DNA of 13,939 nucleotides from JAEXNA01 sp050486105 (lineage in GTDB: Bacteria; Vulcanimicrobiota; Xenobia; Xenobiales; JADMJV01). Shown here piece after piece: positions 1 through 7,065 of this stretch. Within the stretch, counting starts at the first letter, position 1; each line of letters starts with the position of its first letter. Under the pieces are notes generated by a model. The model made no database searches, was not told the DNA's origin, and worked only from the letters and a program-made list of their open reading frames with translations. The DNA is taken from NCBI GenBank assembly GCA_050486105.1, contig JBJHCR010000170.1, positions 1 to 13,939 on the forward strand, in the 5' to 3' direction. Made by a program: the position numbers and the translations under genes.

Positions 1-91
1 CTTCGAGGTGCTCTCCCAAGAGTTTAGCCTGGGTGCTCTTGCCAGCCCCTTCCAAGCCCTCGAAAGTGATGAATAGTCCTTGTACGCTCAT
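1..91 (-). CDS. tmk: Thymidylate kinase, N-terminal 30 codons (runs off the left edge)
   Basis: The reverse strand from ATG at 91 reads MSVQGLFITFEGLEGAGKST and then QAKLLGEHLE before leaving the window. The FITFEGLEGAGKSTQ block, with its P-loop GLEGAGKST, is the hallmark N-terminus of bacterial thymidylate kinase, which phosphorylates dTMP to dTDP in the cytoplasm using ATP. The start is preceded by AGAGGA, a reasonable ribosome binding site. The gene follows the R3H ATPase gene with only 26 bp between them, so it is probably the distal part of that operon. Only the start is visible, so the length and the LID region cannot be judged. Family identification is firm because no other P-loop family has this exact opening. 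Confidence 0.92.
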   Translation of the reverse strand, partial: MSVQGLFITFEGLEGAGKSTQAKLLGEHLE

Positions 92-117
92 TGTCGTCCT
101 CTTTCTGTAGTACTGCC

Positions 118-1701
118 TTACGCCGAGCGAAAGACTCTCACGCAGCGGAACGGTTCGGCCCCCACGCTTTTGGAGTCGAGGCCTTGGTTCTCTACGGTTT
201 CGTGTTGCAGGCGCCGGATAGCTGGAGCCTGAGGAGCCAGATCCAATGGGCGTCCGGTGGAAACCACCTTCCTGATCGCCTCCTCAGTTTCCCGCAGGGC
301 CAACTCTTCAGGGGTGAGATCCTCCAAGGAGAAGTACTGCTTCAGGAACTTTTGGATCTGAGACACGGTATTGGAGCGGATAGTATGAATGGGTAGATTC
401 TTTCGTTCCATCTGTTCGAACTTGCTGGCGCCTTTTCGAGCTTGGCTTTTCACCGTTAGGACCAGATCGGCTTGCTCCCAGTGGCGGACTATTTCGGCCG
501 AAACTGCCAAAGTTCGAATGGCTCGCTCCAGGCGATTTCGGCTGATGGAGTAGGGATAGATCTTGCAGCCCTCCAGCACTCGATGGCCGGGTGGAGGAGG
601 AGCCAGACGGAGCCCCCGTTCGGGCACATCCGGTTCTCGCTCCCGATCCAACCCGTGGTGGTAGGCCAAGAATTCCCTATTTGAGGCCTGAACGATTTCG
701 ACCCCTTCATCCTTACGCACTCTGATTTCGGCTAAGGGGGTCTCATCTCTGAGGAGCAGGTCGACCACCGTAGCCACGTCGCTGTGAATAGCGAAGGTGT
801 TTTTGTCCTGGATCTCAATGACGATTTCGAAGGTGGGAGGAGAGCGACGCTCGAGAACGGACTTCTGAGTCTTGCGTCGGCGGGCTTCTTCATCGGAGAG
901 GGTCACCGAACTGATGCCCCCGATGAGGTCCGAAAGCGTAGGGTTCATGATCAGATTCTCCAGGGTGTTTCCGTGGGCGGTGGCGATCAGGCTCACTCCC
1001 CTTTCGGCGATAGTTCGAGCAGCGTAGGCTTCCGCCTCAGTACCGATCTCGTCGACCACGATCACTTCGGGCATGTGGTTTTCCACCGCTTCGATCATGA
1101 CCGAATGCTGCTGGTCGGATCGCGGCACCTGCATCCTCCGGGCCAAACCGATCCCCGGATGGGGGATGTCCCCGTCGCCGGCAATCTCGTTGGAAGTGTC
1201 CACGATCACCACTCTCTTGAGATCCTCGTCGGCCAAGACTCGGGCTATTTCACGAAGAAGGGTGGTCTTGCCGACCCCCGGCCGACCCAAAAGCAAGATG
1301 CTTTTGCCCGCCTTGACCACGTCCTTGAGAACTTCAACGGTGCCGTAGACCGCTCGACCTACCCGGCAGGTCAGTCCTACCACCACCCCCTGGCGATTGC
1401 GTATAGCCGAAATGCGGTGCAAGGTCGCTTCGATACCAGCTCTATTGTCGTTCCCGAAGGCTCCGAGTTGGGTGACGATGGAGTCCAAGTCCCGGCGAGA
1501 GATGGGGGAGTCGTCGAGGAACACGCAGCGGCCGGGGTAGCGAGCTTCGGGGCACCTACCGAGGTCGCAGACGATCTCGATCAACTGGGTCGAGTCTTCG
1601 TGGACGGTTTTCAGTTTTCTTTGAATGGGCTTGGGAAGGATCCTGACCAACTTGTCGAGGTCGTCTTGGATAGTCCCGTTCAAGGCTATGTGCTTTGTCA
1701 T
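118..1701 (-). CDS. R3H-domain, SpoIIIAA/Ycf45-like P-loop ATPase
   Basis: This 527-aa protein has a central ATPase core with Walker A GRPGVGKTT at residues 139-147 and Walker B VIVVDEIGTEAE at 213-224. A conserved ATAHGNTLENL stretch follows (240-250). These features are typical of the SpoIIIAA/Ycf45 secretion-type ATPase family found in Cyanobacteria, plastids and Firmicutes. At the extreme C-terminus lies an R3H nucleic-acid-binding motif, R496-x3-H500 within IRRLQHETVENQGL, followed by SVGAEPFRCVRVF. The region around 390-470 is basic and probably also contacts nucleic acid. The R3H domain suggests action on single-stranded DNA or RNA, but the exact role of this family is not established. 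The ATG at 1701 has only a weak AAGG upstream. The gene lies 39 bp after the decarboxylase stop and just before tmk, consistent with one operon. Confidence 0.9.
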   Translation of the reverse strand: MTKHIALNGTIQDDLDKLVRILPKPIQRKLKTVHEDSTQLIEIVCDLGRCPEARYPGRCVFLDDSPISRRDLDSIVTQLGAFGNDNRAGIEATLHRISAIRNRQGVVVGLTCRVGRAVYGTVEVLKDVVKAGKSILLLGRPGVGKTTLLREIARVLADEDLKRVVIVDTSNEIAGDGDIPHPGIGLARRMQVPRSDQQHSVMIEAVENHMPEVIVVDEIGTEAEAYAARTIAERGVSLIATAHGNTLENLIMNPTLSDLIGGISSVTLSDEEARRRKTQKSVLERRSPPTFEIVIEIQDKNTFAIHSDVATVVDLLLRDETPLAEIRVRKDEGVEIVQASNREFLAYHHGLDREREPDVPERGLRLAPPPPGHRVLEGCKIYPYSISRNRLERAIRTLAVSAEIVRHWEQADLVLTVKSQARKGASKFEQMERKNLPIHTIRSNTVSQIQKFLKQYFSLEDLTPEELALRETEEAIRKVVSTGRPLDLAPQAPAIRRLQHETVENQGLDSKSVGAEPFRCVRVFRSA

Positions 1702-1740
1702 ATTGCTCTTAACCTTATCCTACTTCGGGGTCTTTTGGCT

Positions 1741-3207
1741 CTAACCCTGGAGAACTCGAACCGTTTGATAACTCGGATCGGCTCCTCCCTCCAGGGTTCC
1801 TCCCGCAAGTTTTTCCTGCCGAATTCGCTCGACGATATCCGGAGTTATGATTTCGCCGGGCACAACCAGGGGGATGCCTGGTGGATAGGTGGTTAGTGTC
1901 TCGGCACACACCAAACCCACGGCACGCTCCAGGGGTACCGATTCTTGGGGGGCTTCGAAAATTTCTCTGAGGGTTCGAGCTGAGTGCGAAAACTTTGGAC
2001 ACCAAGCCAGATTCGAGCTTGCTATGGACTCCTTCGGTCTCAGCGGTGTGGGGGACTCTTTGGTCATCTGAGCAACGGCATCAATCAACTGTTCCATATC
2101 GATATCCCTATGCCCCAAGGTGATCACCAGGAGCACATGTCGACCTTCCGCCATCTCGACCTGGATTCCGAACCGATAGCGCAGTCCTTGCTCCAACTGA
2201 TACCCGTCGAACCCTTCTAGCTTAAGCAGTAGTCGAGTGGGGTCCCACCTTTCAACACCTGGACGGCTCAGCAGTTCCTCCCCGGGACAGCTCACACCAG
2301 GAAGTTTTGCTAGCTCCTTACGAATATGCTGGGCCAATTGGAGCGCACGGGCAAGGAGTTCTCGCCCTTGGGTGGCGATCTGTCTTCTGGCGCAGTCCAG
2401 GGAGGCCAAGAAGAGTGGAGACGGGGAGGTTGATTGCAAGATTCGCAGGGCCAGGTCCAGACGGTTGGGATCAATTCGCTTTCCGTTTCGGTGAAGCATG
2501 GCCGTTTGAGTCATGCTGCCTAGCATTTTGTGAGTGCTCTGCACCACTAGGTCGGCCCCTGCCTGCACCGCAGACCTCGGCAACTCGGGATGGAATCCGA
2601 AATGGGCTCCCCAGGCTTCGTCCACCAGGACAATTTTGTTCGCTGCTCTTAAGAAATCGACCAGAGTGTCCATGTCTGAGGCGGTCCCATAATATGTTGG
2701 AGAGCTAAGCACCACCGTGCTCAGTTCAGCATGTTGCTCCAAGTGGGGTTTCAAATCAGCGATTCGAGGTGCGTGGAAAACACCCAAATCGGGATCCCAC
2801 GGGGGATAGTAGAACACGGGGCGGGCGTCGGCCAGCAAGACTCCCCCTAGGACGGATCGATGGGCGTTTCTCGGAATGAGAACCTTGTCTCCCCTGTTCA
2901 AGGTGGCCAGCAGCATGGCTTGATTGCCCACTGTGGAGCCGTTGACCAAGAAGGTCGTTTGTTCGGCGCCCCAGAGTTCGGCGGCCAAGCGCTGGGCCTG
3001 ACCGCAGACCGAAACCGGACGGTGCATGTCGTCCATGCCGGGGATCTGAGTGATGTCTCCTATCAGAGGAGCAGCCTCAAGGAACTTTAGAAAATCGGGA
3101 TCGGCACCCTGACCGAACTGATGACCCGGAACGTGAAAGCTGGTGGTATGGCTTCGGGCGTAGGCTGAGAGGGCCTCAAAATAAGGAGCTCGATCTTGGG
3201 ACGGCAA
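1741..3207 (-). CDS. Orn/Lys/Arg decarboxylase, PLP-dependent (fold type I)
   Basis: The 488-aa product matches the short Orn/Lys/Arg decarboxylase type (Bacillus SpeA/YaaO-like), which makes a polyamine or diamine precursor from a basic amino acid. Visible features are the N-terminal FHVPGHQFGQG (24-34), the STVGNQAM stretch (91-98), the aspartate of VDEAWGAHFG (195-204) that should contact the PLP ring nitrogen, and the probable Schiff-base lysine K227 in QSTHKMLGSMTQ. The substrate cannot be told from sequence alone. Translation starts at TTG (3207); no earlier in-frame start fits the 14-bp gap from the preceding small gene, and the Shine-Dalgarno is weak. The stop is TAG, showing that TAG is a genuine stop codon in this genome. 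Closeness to tmk is also seen in Firmicutes (yaaO-tmk). Confidence 0.92.
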   Translation of the reverse strand: MPSQDRAPYFEALSAYARSHTTSFHVPGHQFGQGADPDFLKFLEAAPLIGDITQIPGMDDMHRPVSVCGQAQRLAAELWGAEQTTFLVNGSTVGNQAMLLATLNRGDKVLIPRNAHRSVLGGVLLADARPVFYYPPWDPDLGVFHAPRIADLKPHLEQHAELSTVVLSSPTYYGTASDMDTLVDFLRAANKIVLVDEAWGAHFGFHPELPRSAVQAGADLVVQSTHKMLGSMTQTAMLHRNGKRIDPNRLDLALRILQSTSPSPLFLASLDCARRQIATQGRELLARALQLAQHIRKELAKLPGVSCPGEELLSRPGVERWDPTRLLLKLEGFDGYQLEQGLRYRFGIQVEMAEGRHVLLVITLGHRDIDMEQLIDAVAQMTKESPTPLRPKESIASSNLAWCPKFSHSARTLREIFEAPQESVPLERAVGLVCAETLTTYPPGIPLVVPGEIITPDIVERIRQEKLAGGTLEGGADPSYQTVRVLQG

Positions 3208-3221
3208 AGGGCAAACGATCT

Positions 3222-3431
3222 CTAGGGCTGAGGGTCTCGGTTGGGATCCTGATTTTGTTGGGCTATCCCCTGGGCGAACAGTTCTCTGATATCCAGGAGT
3301 ACCTCAAGGACCGCCGCTCGCCAACGACTGTCAGCATCCGGGGATATTTCCCAGTGACCTTCGAGGTCTCGCTCTGGAAACTGCGACAATATATCTTCTC
3401 GTGAACGCACCGCGGCCTGCTCTCCTATCAT
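3222..3431 (-). CDS. Small hypothetical protein (69 aa) between SAM adenosyltransferase and decarboxylase
   Basis: I do not recognise this protein. The ORF begins with ATG at 3431, 23 bp after the SAM adenosyltransferase stop, and ends 14 bp before the decarboxylase start, so it fills an otherwise unexplained operon gap neatly. The sequence is hydrophilic. It has an acidic and basic N-terminal half (MIGEQAAVRSREDILSQF), a probable amphipathic helix (RWRAAVLEVLLDIRELFAQG) and a polar Q/N/D/P-rich tail. There is no signal peptide, membrane segment or metal motif. The Shine-Dalgarno is weak (AGGTTC just before ATG), like its neighbours, so translation may be coupled. The frame stays open upstream to 3524, but those starts would overlap the preceding gene. 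It could be a small helical accessory protein, or a chance ORF. Confidence 0.55.
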   Translation of the reverse strand: MIGEQAAVRSREDILSQFPERDLEGHWEISPDADSRWRAAVLEVLLDIRELFAQGIAQQNQDPNRDPQP

Positions 3432-3454
3432 GAACCTGTTCAGAGAAGGGCTGG

Positions 3455-4258
3455 TTATTCCTCGTTTCGGTTCATCGAACAAGCCCGTTTTACTTCCAGG
3501 CTGTCTCCGGCTGACAAGTTCCAACGTCGGGCGGCGCTATCCTGGTTGCAGGCTAACTCCAACATGTTTTCCGAATTGAAGAGCAGCAAAGGCTCAGACG
3601 TTGCGACTTCGGAGTAGGTGGCGCAAAAGGGAACGACGGCATCGCGCACAGAGTAGAGTTCTTCGCGGAGAAAGAAGTTCTGAGACCCTTCAGTCTTGAG
3701 GTTCAAAATCACGTTGCCGAAATGGTCCACGGTGACCACATTCAGATTCCAGGTGGTGCCTTGGAGTTCTGCCCGGGGTTGGGGGAGATCTACCAGCCCT
3801 TTGAAGGGTTTCCCCAGTTGACTCAGGGGAATTCCCTTGGCCAAGTGCGCCGCTACTGGAGCAAAGAGGTCTCGACCGTGGAAGGTTCTTGAAAGTTGTT
3901 CTGGTTCGGTGAGGACCACCTGTTCGAGCACTGGTCCGAAGTGCTCGAGCGTCGGGCTCAGGAGACCATTGTCTGGGCCCACAAAGGTGGCCAACTCAGT
4001 TCTCACCGCGATGGGACGACGTTCGCTCCCGACACCTGGGTCAACGACATAAAGATGAATAGTGCCCTGGGGAAAATAGGGCATGGCTTGTTGCAGTACG
4101 TAGGCTCCTCGGGCGATGTCCTGGGGAGGAACAGAGTGGGTTAGGTCCACCATCCGGACCTCGGGGCACAGACTCAAGATCCGACCCTTCATGATGGCCA
4201 CATAAGGATCCCACAAGCCAAAGTCCGTGAGCAGAGTGATGATAGGGGGCGTGGCCAT
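3455..4258 (-). CDS. S-adenosyl-L-methionine hydroxide adenosyltransferase (DUF62/SAM_adeno_trans)
   Basis: The 267-aa protein shows all the usual signatures of the family that hydrolyses SAM to adenosine and methionine and is related to SAM halogenases. These are LLTDFGLWDPYV at 9-20, VVDPGVGSERR at 71-81, FVGPDNGLLS at 92-101, TFHGRDLFAPVAA at 125-137 and DHFGNVILNL at 178-187. Its length is normal for the family. The substrate is taken to be water or hydroxide because this is the common bacterial type; a halogenase would need checking of halide-pocket residues that I cannot resolve here. The ATG at 4258 lacks an obvious Shine-Dalgarno and lies 24 bp after the endonuclease 1 stop, so translation may depend on the upstream gene. 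Its position before a polyamine-type decarboxylase hints at a shared SAM/polyamine theme (inference). Confidence 0.93.
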   Translation of the reverse strand: MATPPIITLLTDFGLWDPYVAIMKGRILSLCPEVRMVDLTHSVPPQDIARGAYVLQQAMPYFPQGTIHLYVVDPGVGSERRPIAVRTELATFVGPDNGLLSPTLEHFGPVLEQVVLTEPEQLSRTFHGRDLFAPVAAHLAKGIPLSQLGKPFKGLVDLPQPRAELQGTTWNLNVVTVDHFGNVILNLKTEGSQNFFLREELYSVRDAVVPFCATYSEVATSEPLLLFNSENMLELACNQDSAARRWNLSAGDSLEVKRACSMNRNEE

Positions 4259-4282
4259 ACTGAAGTAGTGAAGAGTTGAGCC

Positions 4283-5332
4283 TTAGCCTTTTATGCCCTT
4301 GGCGAAATCGATCTTGCCGGCCATTTGGGGAAAATCGATTAGGGGGTTGCGATTTCCTTGGAGTTCCTCAATGGCGCTGTTGCGATGTTTCTCATACAGA
4401 CTCACTGGGAATCGCTGATGCCAGTCTAAGAGCATGCCCACATCTTTTTGATCGTAGTTGTCGATGGTGTCGGGGTAGCGCAACAGATAGTACAGCGTAG
4501 CTCGAGCCACCGCACCTTTGCCCCCAAGAGGTTCGAAACCACCTCGGTCTCCAACTATTTCCCCGCAATCGTCGCGACAACCGGTGTCGTCTCTTCTCTT
4601 GAGTTCGTCGAAGGGCAGGTTGCTTCGAAGGCTGTTGCACCGCATTTCGCAAGCGAAAAGGTGATGGAGATCGCCCCGGTCGGGTTGCCGCTTGGAGAAC
4701 CAGGATTGGGGGACCACGTGCTCACAATTAAGCGCCTCAGACTGGAGGTCCAGCGCCATGGCAACGGAAGCAGTTTCGGCTCCACCTAGGCCGGCGCCGG
4801 CTAAGGCTAGGGCCGATTCGGCTAAGCGCTCGTTTTGTCCGATTTGCCAGTCTTCGATGATAGCGGTGGCTGGGTCCATGCTCTTGGCTGAATAGATAGA
4901 CCGAAGCTGCCCGTCGGGGTGCAGATCAACCCAGGGATAAAGGTAGGCCGAAGGTCGGTAAGCCAACACCTTATCGTGGGTGACGGAAACTTTATTGGAA
5001 AGCTGATCGAAAAGCTGTCCGGGGTCCTTGGACCAGTCGATATCCGAGTAGTAGGCTTGCCGAGCCTGGGCATCAGCGGTCTCGTTGTAATACTCGCGTT
5101 CGTTGAATCGCTGGAGTTCAGAGAGAGCGGTACTCAGGCCGTTGCCGTTTATGGGTGTGCGCCGAGGCTTCTTGGACTCCGGACGAGATTCCGACGAACA
5201 AGCTGTGAGGCAAACTTGGTCGTGACTTTCCCTAGGCTTGACCTTGGACGTTTCCGTAATGGGATTATGTCCAGGAGCTGCCGGAAGTCCAGGATTCTGA
5301 AGTGGGCGGAATGTGATTGGGGAAACATTCAT
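4283..5332 (-). CDS. Endonuclease I (EndA/NucM-type) family nuclease, paralogue 1
   Basis: The 349-aa protein carries the beta-beta-alpha-metal nuclease signature of endonuclease I: EHVVPQSWF (204-212), GDLHHLF (220-226) and RCNSLRSNLP (231-240), then GGKGAVARATLYYLLRYP and HRNSAIEELQGNRNPLID towards the C-terminus. The family cuts DNA or RNA non-specifically with a divalent metal. I chose ATG 5332 because AAGG sits just upstream; the frame is open further, to 5572, but those extra residues would cover the inverted repeat and the PilZ gene. The N-terminus (MNVSPITFRPLQNPG) is Pro/Ser rich and not hydrophobic, so a classical Sec signal is absent although known relatives are exported. Compared with paralogue 2 (12037-12909) it has an insertion of about 30 Ala/Leu-rich residues at roughly 170-200. 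C232 and C256 are shared with paralogue 2. Confidence 0.88.
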   Translation of the reverse strand: MNVSPITFRPLQNPGLPAAPGHNPITETSKVKPRESHDQVCLTACSSESRPESKKPRRTPINGNGLSTALSELQRFNEREYYNETADAQARQAYYSDIDWSKDPGQLFDQLSNKVSVTHDKVLAYRPSAYLYPWVDLHPDGQLRSIYSAKSMDPATAIIEDWQIGQNERLAESALALAGAGLGGAETASVAMALDLQSEALNCEHVVPQSWFSKRQPDRGDLHHLFACEMRCNSLRSNLPFDELKRRDDTGCRDDCGEIVGDRGGFEPLGGKGAVARATLYYLLRYPDTIDNYDQKDVGMLLDWHQRFPVSLYEKHRNSAIEELQGNRNPLIDFPQMAGKIDFAKGIKG

Positions 5333-5353
5333 CAACCTTAGCTTATCTAGTAG

Positions 5354-5377
5354 ACCTTCGCGAAATGTTACGAAGGT
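5354..5377. promoter_or_regulatory. Inverted repeat between divergent genes (possible operator)
   Basis: Two perfect 7-bp arms, ACCTTCG at 5354-5360 and CGAAGGT at 5371-5377, flank a 10-bp spacer. An inner palindrome TTCGCGAA lies at 5357-5364. The element is 22 bp upstream of the endonuclease 1 start and about 80 bp upstream of the PilZ start, in the only divergent intergenic region of the window. No T-run follows, so it is not a standard terminator. A dimeric repressor site is the simplest reading, but no regulator is encoded nearby, so this remains a guess. Confidence 0.4.
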
Positions 5378-5442
5378 GTGACAGGATCCCGGAGTTTGGC
5401 TTTTCAGGGAATTTTCAACGCGGACGCTTATATTTGAGTTGT

Positions 5443-5447
5443 GGAGG
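5443..5447 (+). promoter_or_regulatory. Strong Shine-Dalgarno that fixes the PilZ gene start
   Basis: GGAGG lies 8 bases ahead of ATG 5456. It would sit inside the coding sequence if the in-frame GTG at 5441 were used, so it decides the start in favour of 5456. A TATATT at 5429-5434 could serve as a -10 box, but no convincing -35 hexamer lies at the right distance. Confidence 0.7.
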
Positions 5448-5455
5448 TTCCCAAC

Positions 5456-5782
5456 ATGCTGATTGCTCAAGAAAATACAACAAACAGGTCTAACAACTTC
5501 AATTCCATCTCGCGGCGCACCGTGGAAAGAGCTAAGGTCACCTGTTGGGGGCCTCACGTTGGGCCATCCCAAGCTTCAGCCATCGAAGCCGACCATCGGG
5601 GCGCACGATTGCTGTTGCCGTGGCAGGCACGACAGGGTGAGGTGATCTCAGTGAGTTTCGGCGATAGTCTGGGGAATTACCAGACAGTCCGGGCCAGAGT
5701 CGCTTGGACCCACCCTATGCAGTGGACCAATCGTGTGGTAGCCGGCCTGGCGTTTGAAGAGGAACTCAGCGAAGTAGCTTAA
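5456..5782 (+). CDS. PilZ-like domain protein (putative c-di-GMP binder, degenerate motif)
   Basis: This 108-aa protein is the only convincing plus-strand gene here. A polar leader precedes R21-TVE-R25, which fits the RxxxR half of the PilZ motif. The second half, normally (D/N)xSxxG, appears as E44-A-D46-H-R-G49, so only the glycine is clearly kept. The rest follows PilZ layout: RLLLPWQARQGEVISVSF, then VRARVAWTH and ending VVAGLAFEEEL, like the usual GxxF/GIxF strand. PilZ proteins bind cyclic di-GMP and control motility, exopolysaccharide or adhesion; a polysaccharide gene cluster lies a few kilobases away. Because the Asp/Asn and Ser are replaced, this may be a non-binding PilZ relative acting through protein contacts. 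Its stop overlaps that of the converging TPR gene. Confidence 0.7.
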   Translation: MLIAQENTTNRSNNFNSISRRTVERAKVTCWGPHVGPSQASAIEADHRGARLLLPWQARQGEVISVSFGDSLGNYQTVRARVAWTHPMQWTNRVVAGLAFEEELSEVA

Positions 5783-7065
5783 GCGACCTTCTTGTCTTCG
5801 AGGGGAGCTTTGCTGGCCATGCTCTCTAGCACTTGAAAGAGCAGGACCACCAAGCCGAAGGCTCGGAAGTAGGCCAAGAGCATCTGAATAGCGGTTTGAG
5901 ATGAGAAAAACAACATGACCAAACCGCCCAAACTCAAGATTGCCATGACCGCTGTGATCCCTTGAATGATTCGAGAGTAGACTCGATGTGTCACACTGAA
6001 GCATGGCTCGATGAGCATCGGCAGCGTCAAGAACACATAGGGACCAATCTTGCCGAATGGGGTGAACGGGTCAATCCAGGTGTGATAGGCTAGGACCGCA
6101 GCAAAAGCGAGCCACAAGGCGCCCACCAAGTTCGATTCCAAGATCTCCTTACGTGTGAGCAGCAATCTACCAGTCTCGGTACAGCGCAGCATCAAGGTGG
6201 TGGCAGCTCGAATGGTCCAGGTCAAGTAGCTGAAGACCCTCCAAATCAGCAACACCGGGCCAACGAATACTCCCAGAGCCGGATAGCGAGCCACCAGGGC
6301 CCTTAGAACGCGAGCCCCCACCAGGGAGGCCAGCATGATCTGCCGTTGCAACTCAGCAGAATGCTTCTCCATCCAAATGAAGTAGGCAAGGATCCAGCCG
6401 TAGATCGGATATCGGGATCTCAGAGCGTGCATGAGGCCGTCTCTGGCCCACTCGAGTTCAGGCTCCAATGCTAGGGCCTGCTGGAAATAGCCCACCGCCT
6501 CTTTCCAGGATCGCTTTTCTAACCTCAACCAACCCAGGTTGGCCAAGGTATTGGCGCATTCAGGATCCTCTTCCAAGGCGCGCAAGAGATCGTTTTCGGC
6601 CTCGGCTCCCCGACCCAGACGCACCAATATGCAAGCTCTGGCATTCAAGGCGTCCAGGTTGTCAGGTTGTTGTGCTAGAGCTTCTTCGGCCAAGAGCAAA
6701 GCTCGCTCCCACTCCTTAAGGGCAAAGTAGATCCAACTGGCCAACACCAAATGACTGATTTCTAGTGGTTCCAATTTTAGAGCCTGCTCCAAAGGCTCCA
6801 AGGCCAGAGTATAGAGCTTTCGTCTATAAAGGATGGTTGCCTGAACGTAAAAGCAGTATCCCAAGTTGGGGTTGCAGGCGATCCCTTTTCCAGAAGACTC
6901 TAAAGCTTTGCCGTACAACCCTTGTTCCATCTCGCACAGAGCCAAAAGACCCCAGGCATAGGCATCATCAGGGTCCACAGCCAGGTGTTTGTTCAGGCAT
7001 TCTATGGCCTGACTCCATCTCTCTTGAGAATAGAGTAGGCGGGCTTTTTCGTAATCTGAACTCAT
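5779..7065 (-). CDS. TPR-repeat protein with C-terminal membrane domain
   Basis: The 428-aa product has a run of about five or six tetratricopeptide repeats over residues 1-215. They are recognisable from repeated A..A (e.g. 37-42, 171-176), G/A-Y/L and DP/EP ends such as LAVDPDDAYAWGLLA, LKLEPLEISHLVLA and LALEPELEWARDG. The remainder is hydrophobic with about four or five probable membrane spans: around 264-292, 313-330, 341-354, 368-388 and 393-412. The TPR part would be the soluble protein-binding arm of a membrane-anchored scaffold, likely cytoplasmic. No enzymatic motif is seen. ATG 7065 overlaps the AAA+ gene stop by 4 bp (ATGA), strong evidence of translational coupling and probable partnership. 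There is no terminator between its stop and the opposing PilZ gene, which share TTAA. Confidence 0.85.
   Translation of the reverse strand: MSSDYEKARLLYSQERWSQAIECLNKHLAVDPDDAYAWGLLALCEMEQGLYGKALESSGKGIACNPNLGYCFYVQATILYRRKLYTLALEPLEQALKLEPLEISHLVLASWIYFALKEWERALLLAEEALAQQPDNLDALNARACILVRLGRGAEAENDLLRALEEDPECANTLANLGWLRLEKRSWKEAVGYFQQALALEPELEWARDGLMHALRSRYPIYGWILAYFIWMEKHSAELQRQIMLASLVGARVLRALVARYPALGVFVGPVLLIWRVFSYLTWTIRAATTLMLRCTETGRLLLTRKEILESNLVGALWLAFAAVLAYHTWIDPFTPFGKIGPYVFLTLPMLIEPCFSVTHRVYSRIIQGITAVMAILSLGGLVMLFFSSQTAIQMLLAYFRAFGLVVLLFQVLESMASKAPLEDKKVA

Noticed and set aside
784..1896. Long plus-strand ORF (370 aa) opposite the R3H ATPase gene
   Set aside because: It lies antisense to a well-supported ATPase, shows no family motif, and its composition (His/Gly/Asp rich, irregular) is typical of a shadow frame in a biased coding region.
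3222..3524. Longer start (100 aa) for the small operon protein
   Set aside because: It would overlap the end of the SAM adenosyltransferase gene by about 70 bp, while ATG 3431 fits cleanly after that gene's stop.
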